Below, piece by piece: positions 1 through 8,122 of a stretch of 64,000 nt of DNA; position 1 is the first letter of the stretch; each line of letters begins with the position of its first letter. This DNA comes from Prosthecobacter gellanilyticus (GTDB lineage Bacteria; Verrucomicrobiota; Verrucomicrobiia; Verrucomicrobiales; Verrucomicrobiaceae). The notes beneath the pieces were generated by a model. That model was given only the letters and a program-made list of their open reading frames with translations. It was not told where the DNA came from and made no database searches. The stretch lies in NCBI RefSeq assembly GCF_007992435.1, contig NZ_BKAG01000034.1, forward strand, positions 1 to 64,000, written 5' to 3'. A program made the translations under genes and the position numbers.

Positions 1-8
1 AACCTGCT

Positions 9-24
9 GCGGACTGAAGTCCGC
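9..24. repeat. short perfect palindrome at window edge
   Basis: GCGGACT and AGTCCGC face each other across a 2-nt loop, a compact 7-bp stem in the non-coding edge of the window. It resembles the short dispersed palindromes seen elsewhere in this window (43162, 49344). No coding sequence is visible in bases 1-95. Confidence 0.5.
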
Positions 25-36
25 GCCCCACAAACG

Positions 37-72
37 AAAAGGCCTGCGCCCATGGTTTCATGAGAGCAGGCC
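37..72 (-). terminator. probable rho-independent terminator of the haem/LRR gene
   Basis: Read on the minus strand, GGCCTGC pairs with GCAGGCC across an 18-nt loop and is followed by TTTT. It lies 24 bases past the stop of the minus-strand gene at 96. Confidence 0.5.
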
Positions 73-95
73 GATTTCGGGTGAAGGATGTTTGA

Positions 96-1064
96 TTACT
101 TCAAGGTCACGACGGCGCCTGGAAGGGCCTTTTTCAGCTCTTCGACGCCGGCGGGTGTGGCCTTGGTCTGGAAGACGGTGACGCTCTTCAGGCTCTTGAT
201 GGAGGCGAGATGCTTCAGGCCTGCATCCGTGATCTCAGTGTTGAAGAGATTGATGCTCTGCAGGTTCTTCAGCGCGGTGAGGGACTCGAGGCCTGCATCG
301 GTGATCTTGGTCTGGCGCAGGTCCAGAGCGGCCAGGCGCGTGAGTCCGGCCACTTTCTTCAAGCCTGCATCCGTGATGATGGTGCGGCCGAGATCGAGCT
401 GGGCGAGGTGATCTTTGATGGGAGTGAGGGCATCGAGCTTCGCATCATCACACTTCGAGACACCGGTGAGGAAGTCAGCACGGAGCAGTGGGCTGTCGAG
501 CTTGAGCTGGAAGACCTGGGCACCACCGGCCTTGGCTTTGGCAATGTCAGCTTCAGCGGCAGGCTTCAGGCCTTCACCGAGCTTGGCATAGAAGAGATCG
601 TGCTCGCGTGGCTTCACTTCCTTGGCAGCCGCGGCGGCCACAGCCTCAGCGGGGGCGCCTTCCATGTTGCCTTTCCAGGTGCCGAAGTCCGCACCGGCTT
701 GGATCCACTCTTTGAGCAGCTTGATCTCCGCCTCGGTCATGGGGTCACCCTTCGGTGGCATGAAGCTGTCATCGTCCTTCGGCAGGGTCACGACTTCAAC
801 CATGTAGCTCTTGGCCAGATCCTTGGGCACCACGGAGGGGCCGGTCTCGCCGCCTTTGAGCATGGCCCAGGCGGCATCGAGGCGGAGCTCACCCTTCGGG
901 TCCTTCTTCTTGCCATCGACCACGGTGGGTGCGCTATGACAGTCGAGACACTTCTTCTGAAGCACAGGCAGAAGGTCTTTTTCAAAGTTCACCGCAGCTC
1001 CCACCTGGAACACAGGCAGTGAGATGGTGGCGAGAATGAGTGGCAGGGAACGATGGACAGTCAT
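96..1064 (-). CDS. secreted planctomycete-type cytochrome c-like protein with leucine-rich repeats
   Basis: Exported 322-residue protein. The chosen ATG at 1064 places a signal peptide (about residues 1-24, hydrophobic core LPLILATISLPVF) directly at the N-terminus; the reading frame extends upstream but gives an implausible charged leader. A CLDCH haem-binding motif (C39, C42, H43) sits in a segment like the planctomycete-type cytochrome c domain (FEKDLLPVLQKKC...), with later MPPKG and EWIQAGA stretches typical of that family. From about residue 190 there are roughly five leucine-rich repeats of the form ITDAGLxxL. In Planctomycetes and Verrucomicrobia such proteins are periplasmic; the substrate is unknown. 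No DUF1553/DUF1549 partner is adjacent. Divergent from glgC. Confidence 0.8.
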   Translation of the reverse strand: MTVHRSLPLILATISLPVFQVGAAVNFEKDLLPVLQKKCLDCHSAPTVVDGKKKDPKGELRLDAAWAMLKGGETGPSVVPKDLAKSYMVEVVTLPKDDDSFMPPKGDPMTEAEIKLLKEWIQAGADFGTWKGNMEGAPAEAVAAAAAKEVKPREHDLFYAKLGEGLKPAAEADIAKAKAGGAQVFQLKLDSPLLRADFLTGVSKCDDAKLDALTPIKDHLAQLDLGRTIITDAGLKKVAGLTRLAALDLRQTKITDAGLESLTALKNLQSINLFNTEITDAGLKHLASIKSLKSVTVFQTKATPAGVEELKKALPGAVVTLK

Positions 1065-1187
1065 TGGCGTGGAGGGTGGTGATGGTGGATGAAGGGATCG
1101 GGGGAACCATGATTCATCTCGCCACCGGTGGAAACGCCTTGCCTCGGGGCGTTTTTTCCAGGAAAACAACTTCTAATCTCCGCAGCC

Positions 1188-2486
1188 ATGCCACCGCCCG
1201 TCACCACTGATACCGCCCTGCGTCGTTCAACACTGGCCATCGTCATGGGAGGAGGGGCGGGAACCCGCCTCTTTCCACTGACTAAGGATCGTGCCAAACC
1301 TGCGGTGCCTCTTGCAGGCAAATACCGCCTGGTGGACATCCCGATCAGCAACTGCATCAACTCCGGTGTGAGGCAGGTCTTTGTGCTGACTCAGTATAAC
1401 AGCATGTCGCTGAACCGGCACATCGCCCGCACCTACAAGTTTGACCAGTTCACGCGCGGCTTTGTGGAGGTGCTCGCGGCTCAGCAGACTCCGGATGGTG
1501 AGCGCTGGTATCAGGGCACGGCAGATGCGGTGCGCCAGAACCTGCGTTACTTCATCGAGAACGATTACGACTACTATCTCATCCTCAGCGGTGACCAGCT
1601 CTACCGCATGGACTTCCGGGATGTGATGCAGCAGCACATCAAGTCAGGCGCTGAGCTCACCATCGCCACGCTGCCGGTGAATGAGCGGGATGCGAAGAGC
1701 TTCGGCCTCATGCGCGCGGATGCCGACGGTCAAATCCGCGAGTTCGTGGAGAAGCCGAAGGATCCTGAAGTCTTGAAGGCCTTCCGCATGTCTCCAGAGA
1801 CGCTCAAGGAACTGGAGCTGGATGTGGATGAGCCGCGCTATCAGGCGAGCATGGGCATCTATGTCTTCAACCGCCAGACGCTGATCGAGTGTCTGGACAA
1901 CGATCACATGGACTTCGGGAAGCACATCATCCCGACGGCCATCCGTGACCGCAAAGTCTTCACCTACAACTTCCAGGGCTACTGGGAGGACATCGGGACC
2001 ATCCGCAGCTTCTTTGAGGCGAACCTGGACCTGTGCAAGCTGGTGCCTCAATACGACTTCTTTGATTCCCTGGCTCCGATCTTCACGCATGCGCGCTTCC
2101 TGCCGGCCACGAAGATCAATGGCGCCACGATCCGCGAAGCCTTGCTCTCCGATGGCTGCATCATCACGGATGCGCATGTGGAGACCGCTGTGGTGGGCAT
2201 TCGCTCCATCGTGGAAAGCGGCACGACGCTGCGCGAGGTGATCATCATGGGGGCCGACTACTATGCGGGCGCTGCGGGCACGGACCCTGGCAGGCCTGCA
2301 CCAGGCATCGGTCATAACTGCCGCATCGAGCGCACGATCATCGACAAGAACGTGCACGTCGGTGACAACACGGTCATCACACCGCACGGCAAGCCGGAGA
2401 ACATGGATCACGAGCTGTATTGCATCCGTGATGGCATCGTGGTGATTCCAAAGGATACCGTGATCCCTGCGGGGACGTGGATCTGA
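1188..2486 (+). CDS. glgC: glucose-1-phosphate adenylyltransferase (ADP-glucose pyrophosphorylase)
   Basis: Makes ADP-glucose from ATP and glucose 1-phosphate, the first committed step of glycogen synthesis, in the cytoplasm. At 432 residues it matches the usual bacterial length. Visible signatures are the nucleotide-binding GGGAGTRLFPLT near residue 20, KPAVPLAGKYRLVDIPISN just after it, the YYLILSGDQLYRMDF substrate region, GYWEDIGTIRSFFEANL, and a C-terminal left-handed beta-helix region with INGATIREALLSDGCII. The ATG at 1188 is preferred to one 60 bases upstream because family similarity starts soon after it. No other glycogen gene is adjacent. A hairpin follows the stop. Confidence 0.95.
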   Translation: MPPPVTTDTALRRSTLAIVMGGGAGTRLFPLTKDRAKPAVPLAGKYRLVDIPISNCINSGVRQVFVLTQYNSMSLNRHIARTYKFDQFTRGFVEVLAAQQTPDGERWYQGTADAVRQNLRYFIENDYDYYLILSGDQLYRMDFRDVMQQHIKSGAELTIATLPVNERDAKSFGLMRADADGQIREFVEKPKDPEVLKAFRMSPETLKELELDVDEPRYQASMGIYVFNRQTLIECLDNDHMDFGKHIIPTAIRDRKVFTYNFQGYWEDIGTIRSFFEANLDLCKLVPQYDFFDSLAPIFTHARFLPATKINGATIREALLSDGCIITDAHVETAVVGIRSIVESGTTLREVIIMGADYYAGAAGTDPGRPAPGIGHNCRIERTIIDKNVHVGDNTVITPHGKPENMDHELYCIRDGIVVIPKDTVIPAGTWI

Positions 2487-2511
2487 TGAGATGATCCAGA
2501 GATGATGCTGT

Positions 2512-2536
2512 GTGCCGTGGTGATGAGCCACGGCAC
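2512..2536 (+). terminator. hairpin downstream of glgC
   Basis: GTGCCGTGG and CCACGGCAC pair perfectly (9 bp) around TGATGAG, 26 bases after the glgC stop. The following T-tract is weak (TTGCGTTT), so it may be an imperfect terminator or serve both converging genes. Confidence 0.5.
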
Positions 2537-2553
2537 TTGCGTTTGAGCCTCTC

Positions 2554-2844
2554 TCAATAATAGCACGCAGGGCCGCGGCCGTAGCCATAACTGGCGGGGT
2601 AACCGTAGCCTGAGTAGCCGCCATATCCATACCCGGAATAGCGGGAGCTGTGATGATGGTGGCGGTTGTTATTGCTGCTTCCGAGGCCATAAGCCAGGAG
2701 GCCGACTGCGGCGGCACCGAGGACGGCGGTTCCTGGATCAACGACTGGTCGCGGATTGCCGTAAGCGTCATAGGCGGTGGTGCAGCTGGCACCCAGGATC
2801 ACGGCGAGGCTGGCGAGGACGAGACGATGAAGTTTCTTTTGCAT
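2554..2844 (-). CDS. small Gly/Tyr/His-rich putative lipoprotein
   Basis: A 96-residue exported protein. Residues 1-21 look like a lipoprotein signal (basic MQKK start, hydrophobic LVLASLAVILGA, then Cys21); the lipobox GASC is slightly off consensus. A short glycine-alanine hydrophobic stretch follows (about 40-55), then a run HHHH and repeated YG/GYG units to the C-terminus (SGYGYGGYSGYGYP). Similar small YXG-rich proteins occur in Verrucomicrobia and Planctomycetes with no established function. It stands alone between glgC (convergent) and tsf. Confidence 0.65.
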   Translation of the reverse strand: MQKKLHRLVLASLAVILGASCTTAYDAYGNPRPVVDPGTAVLGAAAVGLLAYGLGSSNNNRHHHHSSRYSGYGYGGYSGYGYPASYGYGRGPACYY

Positions 2845-2920
2845 GGCACTTCATCAGACGAGGGGCCTCGCGGGCTATTCGAGAATCCTGCGAAATTTGT
2901 TAGACGTGTTTTCCACGCCA

Positions 2921-2957
2921 AAGAAAAACCGGCAGTGGAACGGGTCCGCTGCCGGTT
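2921..2957 (-). terminator. rho-independent terminator of rpsB-tsf
   Basis: On the minus strand AACCGGCAG pairs with CTGCCGGTT (9 bp) and is followed by TTTCTTT. It lies 31 bases beyond the tsf stop. Confidence 0.7.
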
Positions 2958-2987
2958 TCGTTGATGGATTCTCTAGGGAGGATCGAA

Positions 2988-3584
2988 TTACAGAGCCTCA
3001 CCCACGGCGTAGCGCACGAAGCGGCGCACGACGAGGTTTTCACCCAGCTCGGAGATCTTGCTCTTCACGAAGTCACCGATGGTCTGGTCGGGGTTCTTGA
3101 TGAAGGCCTGCTCCAGAAGGCACTGCTCAGCGAAGATCTTGTCGATCTTGCCCTGAACGATCTTCTCGACGATGGCCTCGGGCTTGCCCTTGACCTGATC
3201 GGCGGCGATTTCGCGCTCCTTGGCGATGAGGTCCGCGGGGACTTCTTCACGGGAGAGGAACTTTGGATTCGCAGCGGCGATGTGGAGGGAGATGTCCTTC
3301 ACGAAGGCCTGGAAGTTTTCGTTACGGGCCACGAAGTCGGTCTCGCAGTTCACCTCGATGAGCACGCCGATGCGGCCTGCCAGGTGGATGTAGCTGGCGA
3401 TGATGCCTTCTTTGGTCTGGCGGTCGCCTTTGGTTTCAGCCTTGATGGTGCCCTTCTTGCGGAGGATCGTCTCGGCCTTTTCCAGGTCGCCTTCAGCTTC
3501 TTTGAGGGCCTTCTTGCAGTCCATCATGCCCGCGTTGGTCTTTTCGCGGAGAGTCTGGACGAGTTGTGCGGTGATTTCAGCCAT
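2988..3584 (-). CDS. tsf: translation elongation factor Ts
   Basis: Guanine-nucleotide exchange factor for EF-Tu. The N-terminal UBA-like segment and signature are clear: LREKTNAGMMDCKKALKEA, then AETILRKKG. HLAGRIGVLIEVNCETDFVARNE is the core-domain signature. At 198 residues it is the short form with one core subdomain, as in Thermus, shorter than the 283 residues of E. coli. It follows rpsB with a 26-base gap, the classic rpsB-tsf order, and ends before a terminator. Confidence 0.97.
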   Translation of the reverse strand: MAEITAQLVQTLREKTNAGMMDCKKALKEAEGDLEKAETILRKKGTIKAETKGDRQTKEGIIASYIHLAGRIGVLIEVNCETDFVARNENFQAFVKDISLHIAAANPKFLSREEVPADLIAKEREIAADQVKGKPEAIVEKIVQGKIDKIFAEQCLLEQAFIKNPDQTIGDFVKSKISELGENLVVRRFVRYAVGEAL

Positions 3585-3610
3585 GTGTGAAAAAAGAGAT
3601 GAGGGGTGAA

Positions 3611-4297
3611 TTACTTCTTCTCACCGGCAGCAGCGATGACGGGGTCGATCAGCTTCTGCAGGATGATGCGGATGGAGCGGATGGCGTCGTCGTTGGCGGC
3701 GATCGGGTAATCGATGATGTCTGGATCGGCATTCGTGTCGACGAGGGCGACGATCGGGATGCGCAGACGGCGGGACTCGTTCACGGCGATGTGCTCGCGA
3801 GCGGAGTCGACGATGATGACGGCATCAGGATACTTCTCCATGCCACGGACGCCGCGGAGGTTGCGCTCCAGCTTGATGCGCTCACGGTTCAGGGAGGCCA
3901 GTTCCTTCTTGGACATGGCTTTGAACTCAGGCTTCTTCTCGATCTCCTCAAGGTAGCCGAGGCGGGCCACGCTCTTGCGGATGGTCTCGAGATTCGTGAG
4001 GGTGCCACCGAGCCAGCGATGGTTCACGTAGAACTGGCCGCAAGCTTCAGCAGCTTCACGGATGGCCTCCTGGGCCTGGCGCTTGCAGCCCACGAAGAGC
4101 ATGCGCTTGCCTTTGCGGGCGAGTTCGGCAAGGAAGCCGGCGGCGACTTCGACCTGCTTGACGGTCTCCTCGATGTTGAGGATGTGGATCTGGTTGCGGG
4201 AGTCGAGGATGAACTGCTTCATCTTCGGGTTCCAGCGCTTGGTCTGGTGACCGAAATGGACACCAGCTTCGACGAGTTCGGCGAGGATTTGGGACAT
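3611..4297 (-). CDS. rpsB: 30S ribosomal protein S2
   Basis: Component of the small ribosomal subunit (228 residues, slightly shorter than E. coli S2 at 241). Signatures are LVEAGVHFGHQTKRWNPKM at the N-terminus, FVNHRWLGGTLTN-type sequence (here FYVNHRWLGGTLTN), and PDAVIIVDSAREHIAVNE with PIVALVDTNADPD towards the C-terminus. First gene of the rpsB-tsf operon. A hairpin in its leader (4351-4369) could be a regulatory structure. Confidence 0.97.
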   Translation of the reverse strand: MSQILAELVEAGVHFGHQTKRWNPKMKQFILDSRNQIHILNIEETVKQVEVAAGFLAELARKGKRMLFVGCKRQAQEAIREAAEACGQFYVNHRWLGGTLTNLETIRKSVARLGYLEEIEKKPEFKAMSKKELASLNRERIKLERNLRGVRGMEKYPDAVIIVDSAREHIAVNESRRLRIPIVALVDTNADPDIIDYPIAANDDAIRSIRIILQKLIDPVIAAAGEKK

Positions 4298-4350
4298 GTG
4301 ATGTATCTAAGGTGCTTGTGTTCCGCACACACGCTCAGCGGGGCGTATGC

Positions 4351-4369
4351 TCAAGGCAGTGAGCCTTGA
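4351..4369 (-). promoter_or_regulatory. hairpin in the rpsB leader
   Basis: TCAAGGC and GCCTTGA form a perfect 7-bp stem with a 5-nt loop, 54 bases upstream of the rpsB start and inside its probable 5' leader. S2 autoregulates its own mRNA in several bacteria; a role here is inference only. Confidence 0.35.
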
Positions 4370-4565
4370 TCCGGAAAACCTGCGGGTTAAGGTTTGCTGA
4401 AAGACCCCCATCCGGCAGTGGCCGGGCAGAGGGGCGCGCATGGTAGGGGTGAAGAGGCGGGCGGCAAGCGGTTTTTCCGGCACAAACGGGGTATTCTGGG
4501 CCGCAAACCGGGGGGGCGCCGAGGGAAGATGGGTGTTTTGAGTCGGAAGGTGGTTTCGGGTGTCT

Positions 4566-4628
4566 GGATGACTACTCTGTTAGCAATTTCTCACTTTTTC
4601 GGGTGCCAGGATGGTAACTCTGTTAGCA
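4566..4628. repeat. direct repeat pair upstream of the FGE-like gene
   Basis: Two 20-base units (4566-4585 and 4609-4628) agree at 17 of 20 positions: GGATG, three variable bases, then ACTCTGTTAGCA. They are spaced 43 bases apart, roughly four helical turns, just upstream of a start at 4689. Confidence 0.45.
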
Positions 4629-4688
4629 TTTGAATACTCTGTGACTGCGTTGACCATTCCAGCCCCCGTTTTCCCCTGGCCCCTTCTC

Positions 4689-6329
4689 ATGCGTTTTTTC
4701 CGTCTGCTGCCTGCCGCCCTCCTGCTGCTGCCTGTTTCCTGGTGTGGGGCCCAAAAACCTGAGGAACTCACGGAGCATACCAGCGCGACCATGGCGGAGA
4801 GGTTCGTGGCCGTGCCAGGATCGTCCGTGCTCTTTGCCCTGCATGAGACCACGGTGATGCAGTGGGAGGCTTTCCTGGAGAGCTCCAAGTATGCCTGGAA
4901 CTACAAGCCCTACTTTGAGCAGGGGGCGGATCATCCCGTGGTGGGAGTGACCTTGCAGGACGCCAAGGCCTTCTGCGCCTGGCTGACGGACAAGGAGCGC
5001 GCAGACCAGAAGCTGAACATGGCCCAGAGCTACCGCCTGCCCACCCAGGCCGAGTGGGATGCTGCCGTGGCGCTGCTGAGAACCCGAAAGGTGGATCTCA
5101 CCGTGGATGAGCGCGTGCAGGACGAGCGCATCTTCCCCTGGGGCATGCGGTGGCCGCCACCGCCGAAAGCGGGGAACTTTGCTGAAGGAGAGATCCCGGG
5201 ATACGAGGACGGTTTTCCCTTCACCTCGCCCGTGGGCAGGTTCGCTCCCTCGAGCGAAGGGCTCTACGACCTGGCGGGAAATGTCTGGGAATGGTGCTGG
5301 GATGTGCAGATCCGCGCCGAACAAGAAGGTGTGCTGCGCGGCGGCTCCTGGGCCTATTTCCGCCCGGAGTGCCTGCGCTCGGACTACGTGTACCGCGTGC
5401 CGGCCACCATGCAGATGCCGACCATCGGCTTCCGCTGTGTGTTTGAGGACAAGCAGCGCAGCGCCGCTCTGCTGGCGGTGATGGAGCAGAGCCGCCAGAA
5501 GATCCGTGATGAGCGCCGTGAGCAGATGATGGGCGGTCCGGTGGACAAGGCGGAGGTCGAGGCCATGCGCAAGAAGATGGCGGGCGAGGAGGTCTCCGTG
5601 CTGCCTGATCCGGCGAAGCTGGCCCCCGCCGCCGCCGGGAAACCTTTCATGAACTCCCTCGGCATGGATTTCGTGCCCGTGGGTGGAAAGCTGCTCGCAG
5701 GCAGCCAGGAGGTGCGCATGCAGGACTTCGAGGCCTGGCTGAAGGCCGCGGGCAGGACCTGGGAGGGGAAACCATCTTTCTTGTTAGGTGGCACGCATCC
5801 CGCCGCAGGGCTGAGCTGGCAGGACGCGCATGATTTTTGTGAATGGCTGACGAAGCGTGACATCGGCTTCAAGCTCATCCCTGAAAAGGCCGCCTACCGC
5901 CTGCCCTCGGATGTGGAGTGGAGCCAGATGGCCGGGCTCAAGGACGAGGCAGGCGCTGATCCCGCGGCGCGCGCCGGCGCTGTGAAAGACCACTTCCCCT
6001 GGTCTGCGAAGGGGGATTTCCCGCCGCCGCCCATGAGCACGAACCTGGATGCGCTGAAGGTGCCTGAATACTCGGACAGCTACTCCTACACCGCTCCCGT
6101 GAGCACGGAAGCGTCTAACGAAATGGGTGTTTCAGGCCTCGGTGGCAATGTGTCGGAGTGGTGTGGAGACTCCTGGCCGGGAGATGACACGGCGCGCGTG
6201 GTGCGTGGCGGTTCCTGGCTGTCTTCAGACAAGGACAAGCTGCTCACCTCCGCCCGCCGGCGCACTCCTGCCGCCAGCACCAGCCCGGACATCGGCTTCC
6301 GCGTGGTGCTGGAGCTGCCAGCGCCGTGA
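4689..6329 (+). CDS. secreted protein with two FGE/sulfatase-modifying-factor-type domains
   Basis: 546 residues. The ATG at 4689 starts a clear signal peptide (MRFFRLLPAALLLLPVSWCGAQ); the frame continues upstream without a plausible leader. Domain 1 (about 30-255) and domain 2 (about 320-545) each carry formylglycine-generating-enzyme family landmarks: SYRLPTQAEWDAA, GLYDLAGNVWEWCWD, VLRGGSW and TIGFRCV; then YRLPSDVEWSQ, LGGNVSEW, VVRGGSW and DIGFRVV. Of the two active-site cysteines of true FGE, domain 1 appears to keep only the second (ECLRSDYVYR) and domain 2 neither. It is therefore probably a non-enzymatic member of the family. It lies 21 bases upstream of the TPR gene, so the two probably form an operon. 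Confidence 0.8.
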   Translation: MRFFRLLPAALLLLPVSWCGAQKPEELTEHTSATMAERFVAVPGSSVLFALHETTVMQWEAFLESSKYAWNYKPYFEQGADHPVVGVTLQDAKAFCAWLTDKERADQKLNMAQSYRLPTQAEWDAAVALLRTRKVDLTVDERVQDERIFPWGMRWPPPPKAGNFAEGEIPGYEDGFPFTSPVGRFAPSSEGLYDLAGNVWEWCWDVQIRAEQEGVLRGGSWAYFRPECLRSDYVYRVPATMQMPTIGFRCVFEDKQRSAALLAVMEQSRQKIRDERREQMMGGPVDKAEVEAMRKKMAGEEVSVLPDPAKLAPAAAGKPFMNSLGMDFVPVGGKLLAGSQEVRMQDFEAWLKAAGRTWEGKPSFLLGGTHPAAGLSWQDAHDFCEWLTKRDIGFKLIPEKAAYRLPSDVEWSQMAGLKDEAGADPAARAGAVKDHFPWSAKGDFPPPPMSTNLDALKVPEYSDSYSYTAPVSTEASNEMGVSGLGGNVSEWCGDSWPGDDTARVVRGGSWLSSDKDKLLTSARRRTPAASTSPDIGFRVVLELPAP

Positions 6330-6350
6330 TTTCCTCATCCCGCCTGCACC

Positions 6351-8075
6351 ATGAGCCAGGACAATCTACCTCAGGAACTGCTCGCCAAGCCTAGCAAGCC
6401 CTGGCTGACGTGGGTCATGGCCGGTCTGCTGGTGATGGGCGTGGCATCCTGGTGGTTAGGCCCGCCGCTCATGCGCAAGGGCAGTATCTTCATGGCCCGT
6501 CACCATGCGGCCAAGGCCGTGGATTTGATGGAGAGGCAGGAGTGGGGGCAGGCTCAGGCTGCGCTGGAGAAGGCCCGCGCGTGGAAGGCGGATGACCCGA
6601 AGGTGCTGCGGGCGCTGGCAGACTTCCTCACCGCCACTCAGTCAGATCCCGTGAGCACCCTGCATTATCTCCGTCTGCTGGAGGTGATCGGCCAGATCAC
6701 GGAGGCGGATTTGCTGCGGATGGGCCAGCTCTATGTGCTCCAGTCGGACGCGGCGAACGCGGAGGCGACCCTGGCCAAGCTGCCAGCCGCCGCACGCGAG
6801 CGCAGGCCGGCGCTCGAGGTCCTGGCAAATGTGCAGCGTCTGCAGGGGCGTGCTCAGCTCGCGGCTGACACCCTGCGCCGCGCTTTGCTCCTGGACCGGC
6901 ATGATCCCATGTGCCGCCTGCGTCTGGCCATGCTTGACCAGAGCGCTGCCTTCCCGGAGATCCGTGACCAGGCCCGTCAAAGCCTCTGGGATCTGACGAA
7001 AGGGAAAGACCAGGCCGCGCTGCTGGCCTTGGACAATCTTGCCCATGATCCACGACTGACTCCCACGGAGGCGGATCAGCTGGTCGCGGCCATGGAGGCG
7101 CATCCTGACAGGACCGAGGAGGTGCGGCTGGCCGTCCTCTCCGGTCTGCTGCGTGCCCGGCCGGAAAGGAAGAAGGAGATCGTGGATGCCGAGATCACTC
7201 ACATGCAGACGGTGCTGCCTGAGCAGCTCCTGCCGAACCTGACCTGGCTGCTGCAGGAGAAACAGCCGCAGCGCATCGTGGAGTTTCGTCCGCGTGACTT
7301 TTTTACCAAGTCCTCCCTGCTTATCCAGGCCTACCTGCAGGCGCTGGGAGACCTGGGGCGCTGGGAGGAGGTGGACAAGCTGCTCTCACGTCCGGCGGGC
7401 ATGCCGGTGTCTCCGGCTTTCATCGCCTTCTGGCGGGCCAGGGCCACGCGTCAGATCGACACGGATCCCACCCGCGTGCGCCAGCATCTCTCCGCCGTGT
7501 ATGAGGCCACCGGACATGGACGTGATGGCGCCACCGCCACTGCCGCTGCAGCCCTGGCTGAGGAGGCCGGTGTGTGGGACGTGGCCGCCCAGCTCTATGA
7601 AGGGCTGGCAGAGCACCAGCCCAAGTCCCGCGTCACGATGCTGGAGAAGGTGCATCAGATGGCGCTCCGCACCCGTGACACGGAAGCCGTGCTGAGGTCC
7701 AGCGACCGTCTTCTGGCACTGCGCCCGAATAACCAACAGTATGTTCTGAGTGACCTTTATCTGCACCTCGTGTCCGGGGTGGGGCTGGAGATCCGCCGGT
7801 TGCAGATTGATCTCGGGAAGATTCCTCCGCCCGCCTCGGATGAGGACCGGCTGTGCCTGGCGCTCGCCGCCTATCGTTTCGGAGACCTCGAGGAACTGCG
7901 CAGGCATCTCGGAACGATTGTGGACCCGAAGACGCTTTCTCCGGGGCAGCGGGCGGTGCATGCCGGTTTGCTTTCCATCAGCGGGCAGGTGGGTCCGGCC
8001 TACCAGATCGCGGAGCAGGTGCCCACCGGACTGCTGCTGAAGGAAGAGGCGCGGTTCCTGGGGCGCGCGCTGTAG
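6351..8075 (+). CDS. membrane-anchored TPR-repeat protein
   Basis: 574 residues. One hydrophobic segment near residues 18-38 (WVMAGLLVMGVASWWLG) anchors a long helical domain. TPR-like repeats are readable, for example VDLMERQEWGQAQAALEKA, and LQRLQGRAQLAADTLRRALLL-type repeats around residue 165. The composition is Ala/Leu/Arg-rich with no catalytic motif. It starts 21 bases after the FGE-like gene and is followed 47 bases later by another secreted protein. A scaffolding role for the neighbouring exported proteins is inference. Confidence 0.65.
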   Translation: MSQDNLPQELLAKPSKPWLTWVMAGLLVMGVASWWLGPPLMRKGSIFMARHHAAKAVDLMERQEWGQAQAALEKARAWKADDPKVLRALADFLTATQSDPVSTLHYLRLLEVIGQITEADLLRMGQLYVLQSDAANAEATLAKLPAAARERRPALEVLANVQRLQGRAQLAADTLRRALLLDRHDPMCRLRLAMLDQSAAFPEIRDQARQSLWDLTKGKDQAALLALDNLAHDPRLTPTEADQLVAAMEAHPDRTEEVRLAVLSGLLRARPERKKEIVDAEITHMQTVLPEQLLPNLTWLLQEKQPQRIVEFRPRDFFTKSSLLIQAYLQALGDLGRWEEVDKLLSRPAGMPVSPAFIAFWRARATRQIDTDPTRVRQHLSAVYEATGHGRDGATATAAAALAEEAGVWDVAAQLYEGLAEHQPKSRVTMLEKVHQMALRTRDTEAVLRSSDRLLALRPNNQQYVLSDLYLHLVSGVGLEIRRLQIDLGKIPPPASDEDRLCLALAAYRFGDLEELRRHLGTIVDPKTLSPGQRAVHAGLLSISGQVGPAYQIAEQVPTGLLLKEEARFLGRAL

Positions 8076-8122
8076 CGGTTCGCCTCCGCATTTCGCTTTT
8101 GCTGCCGGGCAGCGGGTGCTAG

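Larger units (their letters stand above)
4298..4688. other. 391-base non-coding region between rpsB and the FGE-like gene
   Basis: Holds the leaders of two divergent genes. It contains a perfect hairpin (4351-4369), a G-rich stretch (about 4500-4530), and a 20-base direct repeat in two copies (4566-4585, 4609-4628). No supported gene; a short upstream extension of the right-hand reading frame is not convincing. Confidence 0.6.

Noticed and set aside
1644-2792. 382-codon open frame on the minus strand
   Set aside because: Antisense to glgC over most of its length; no recognisable domain.
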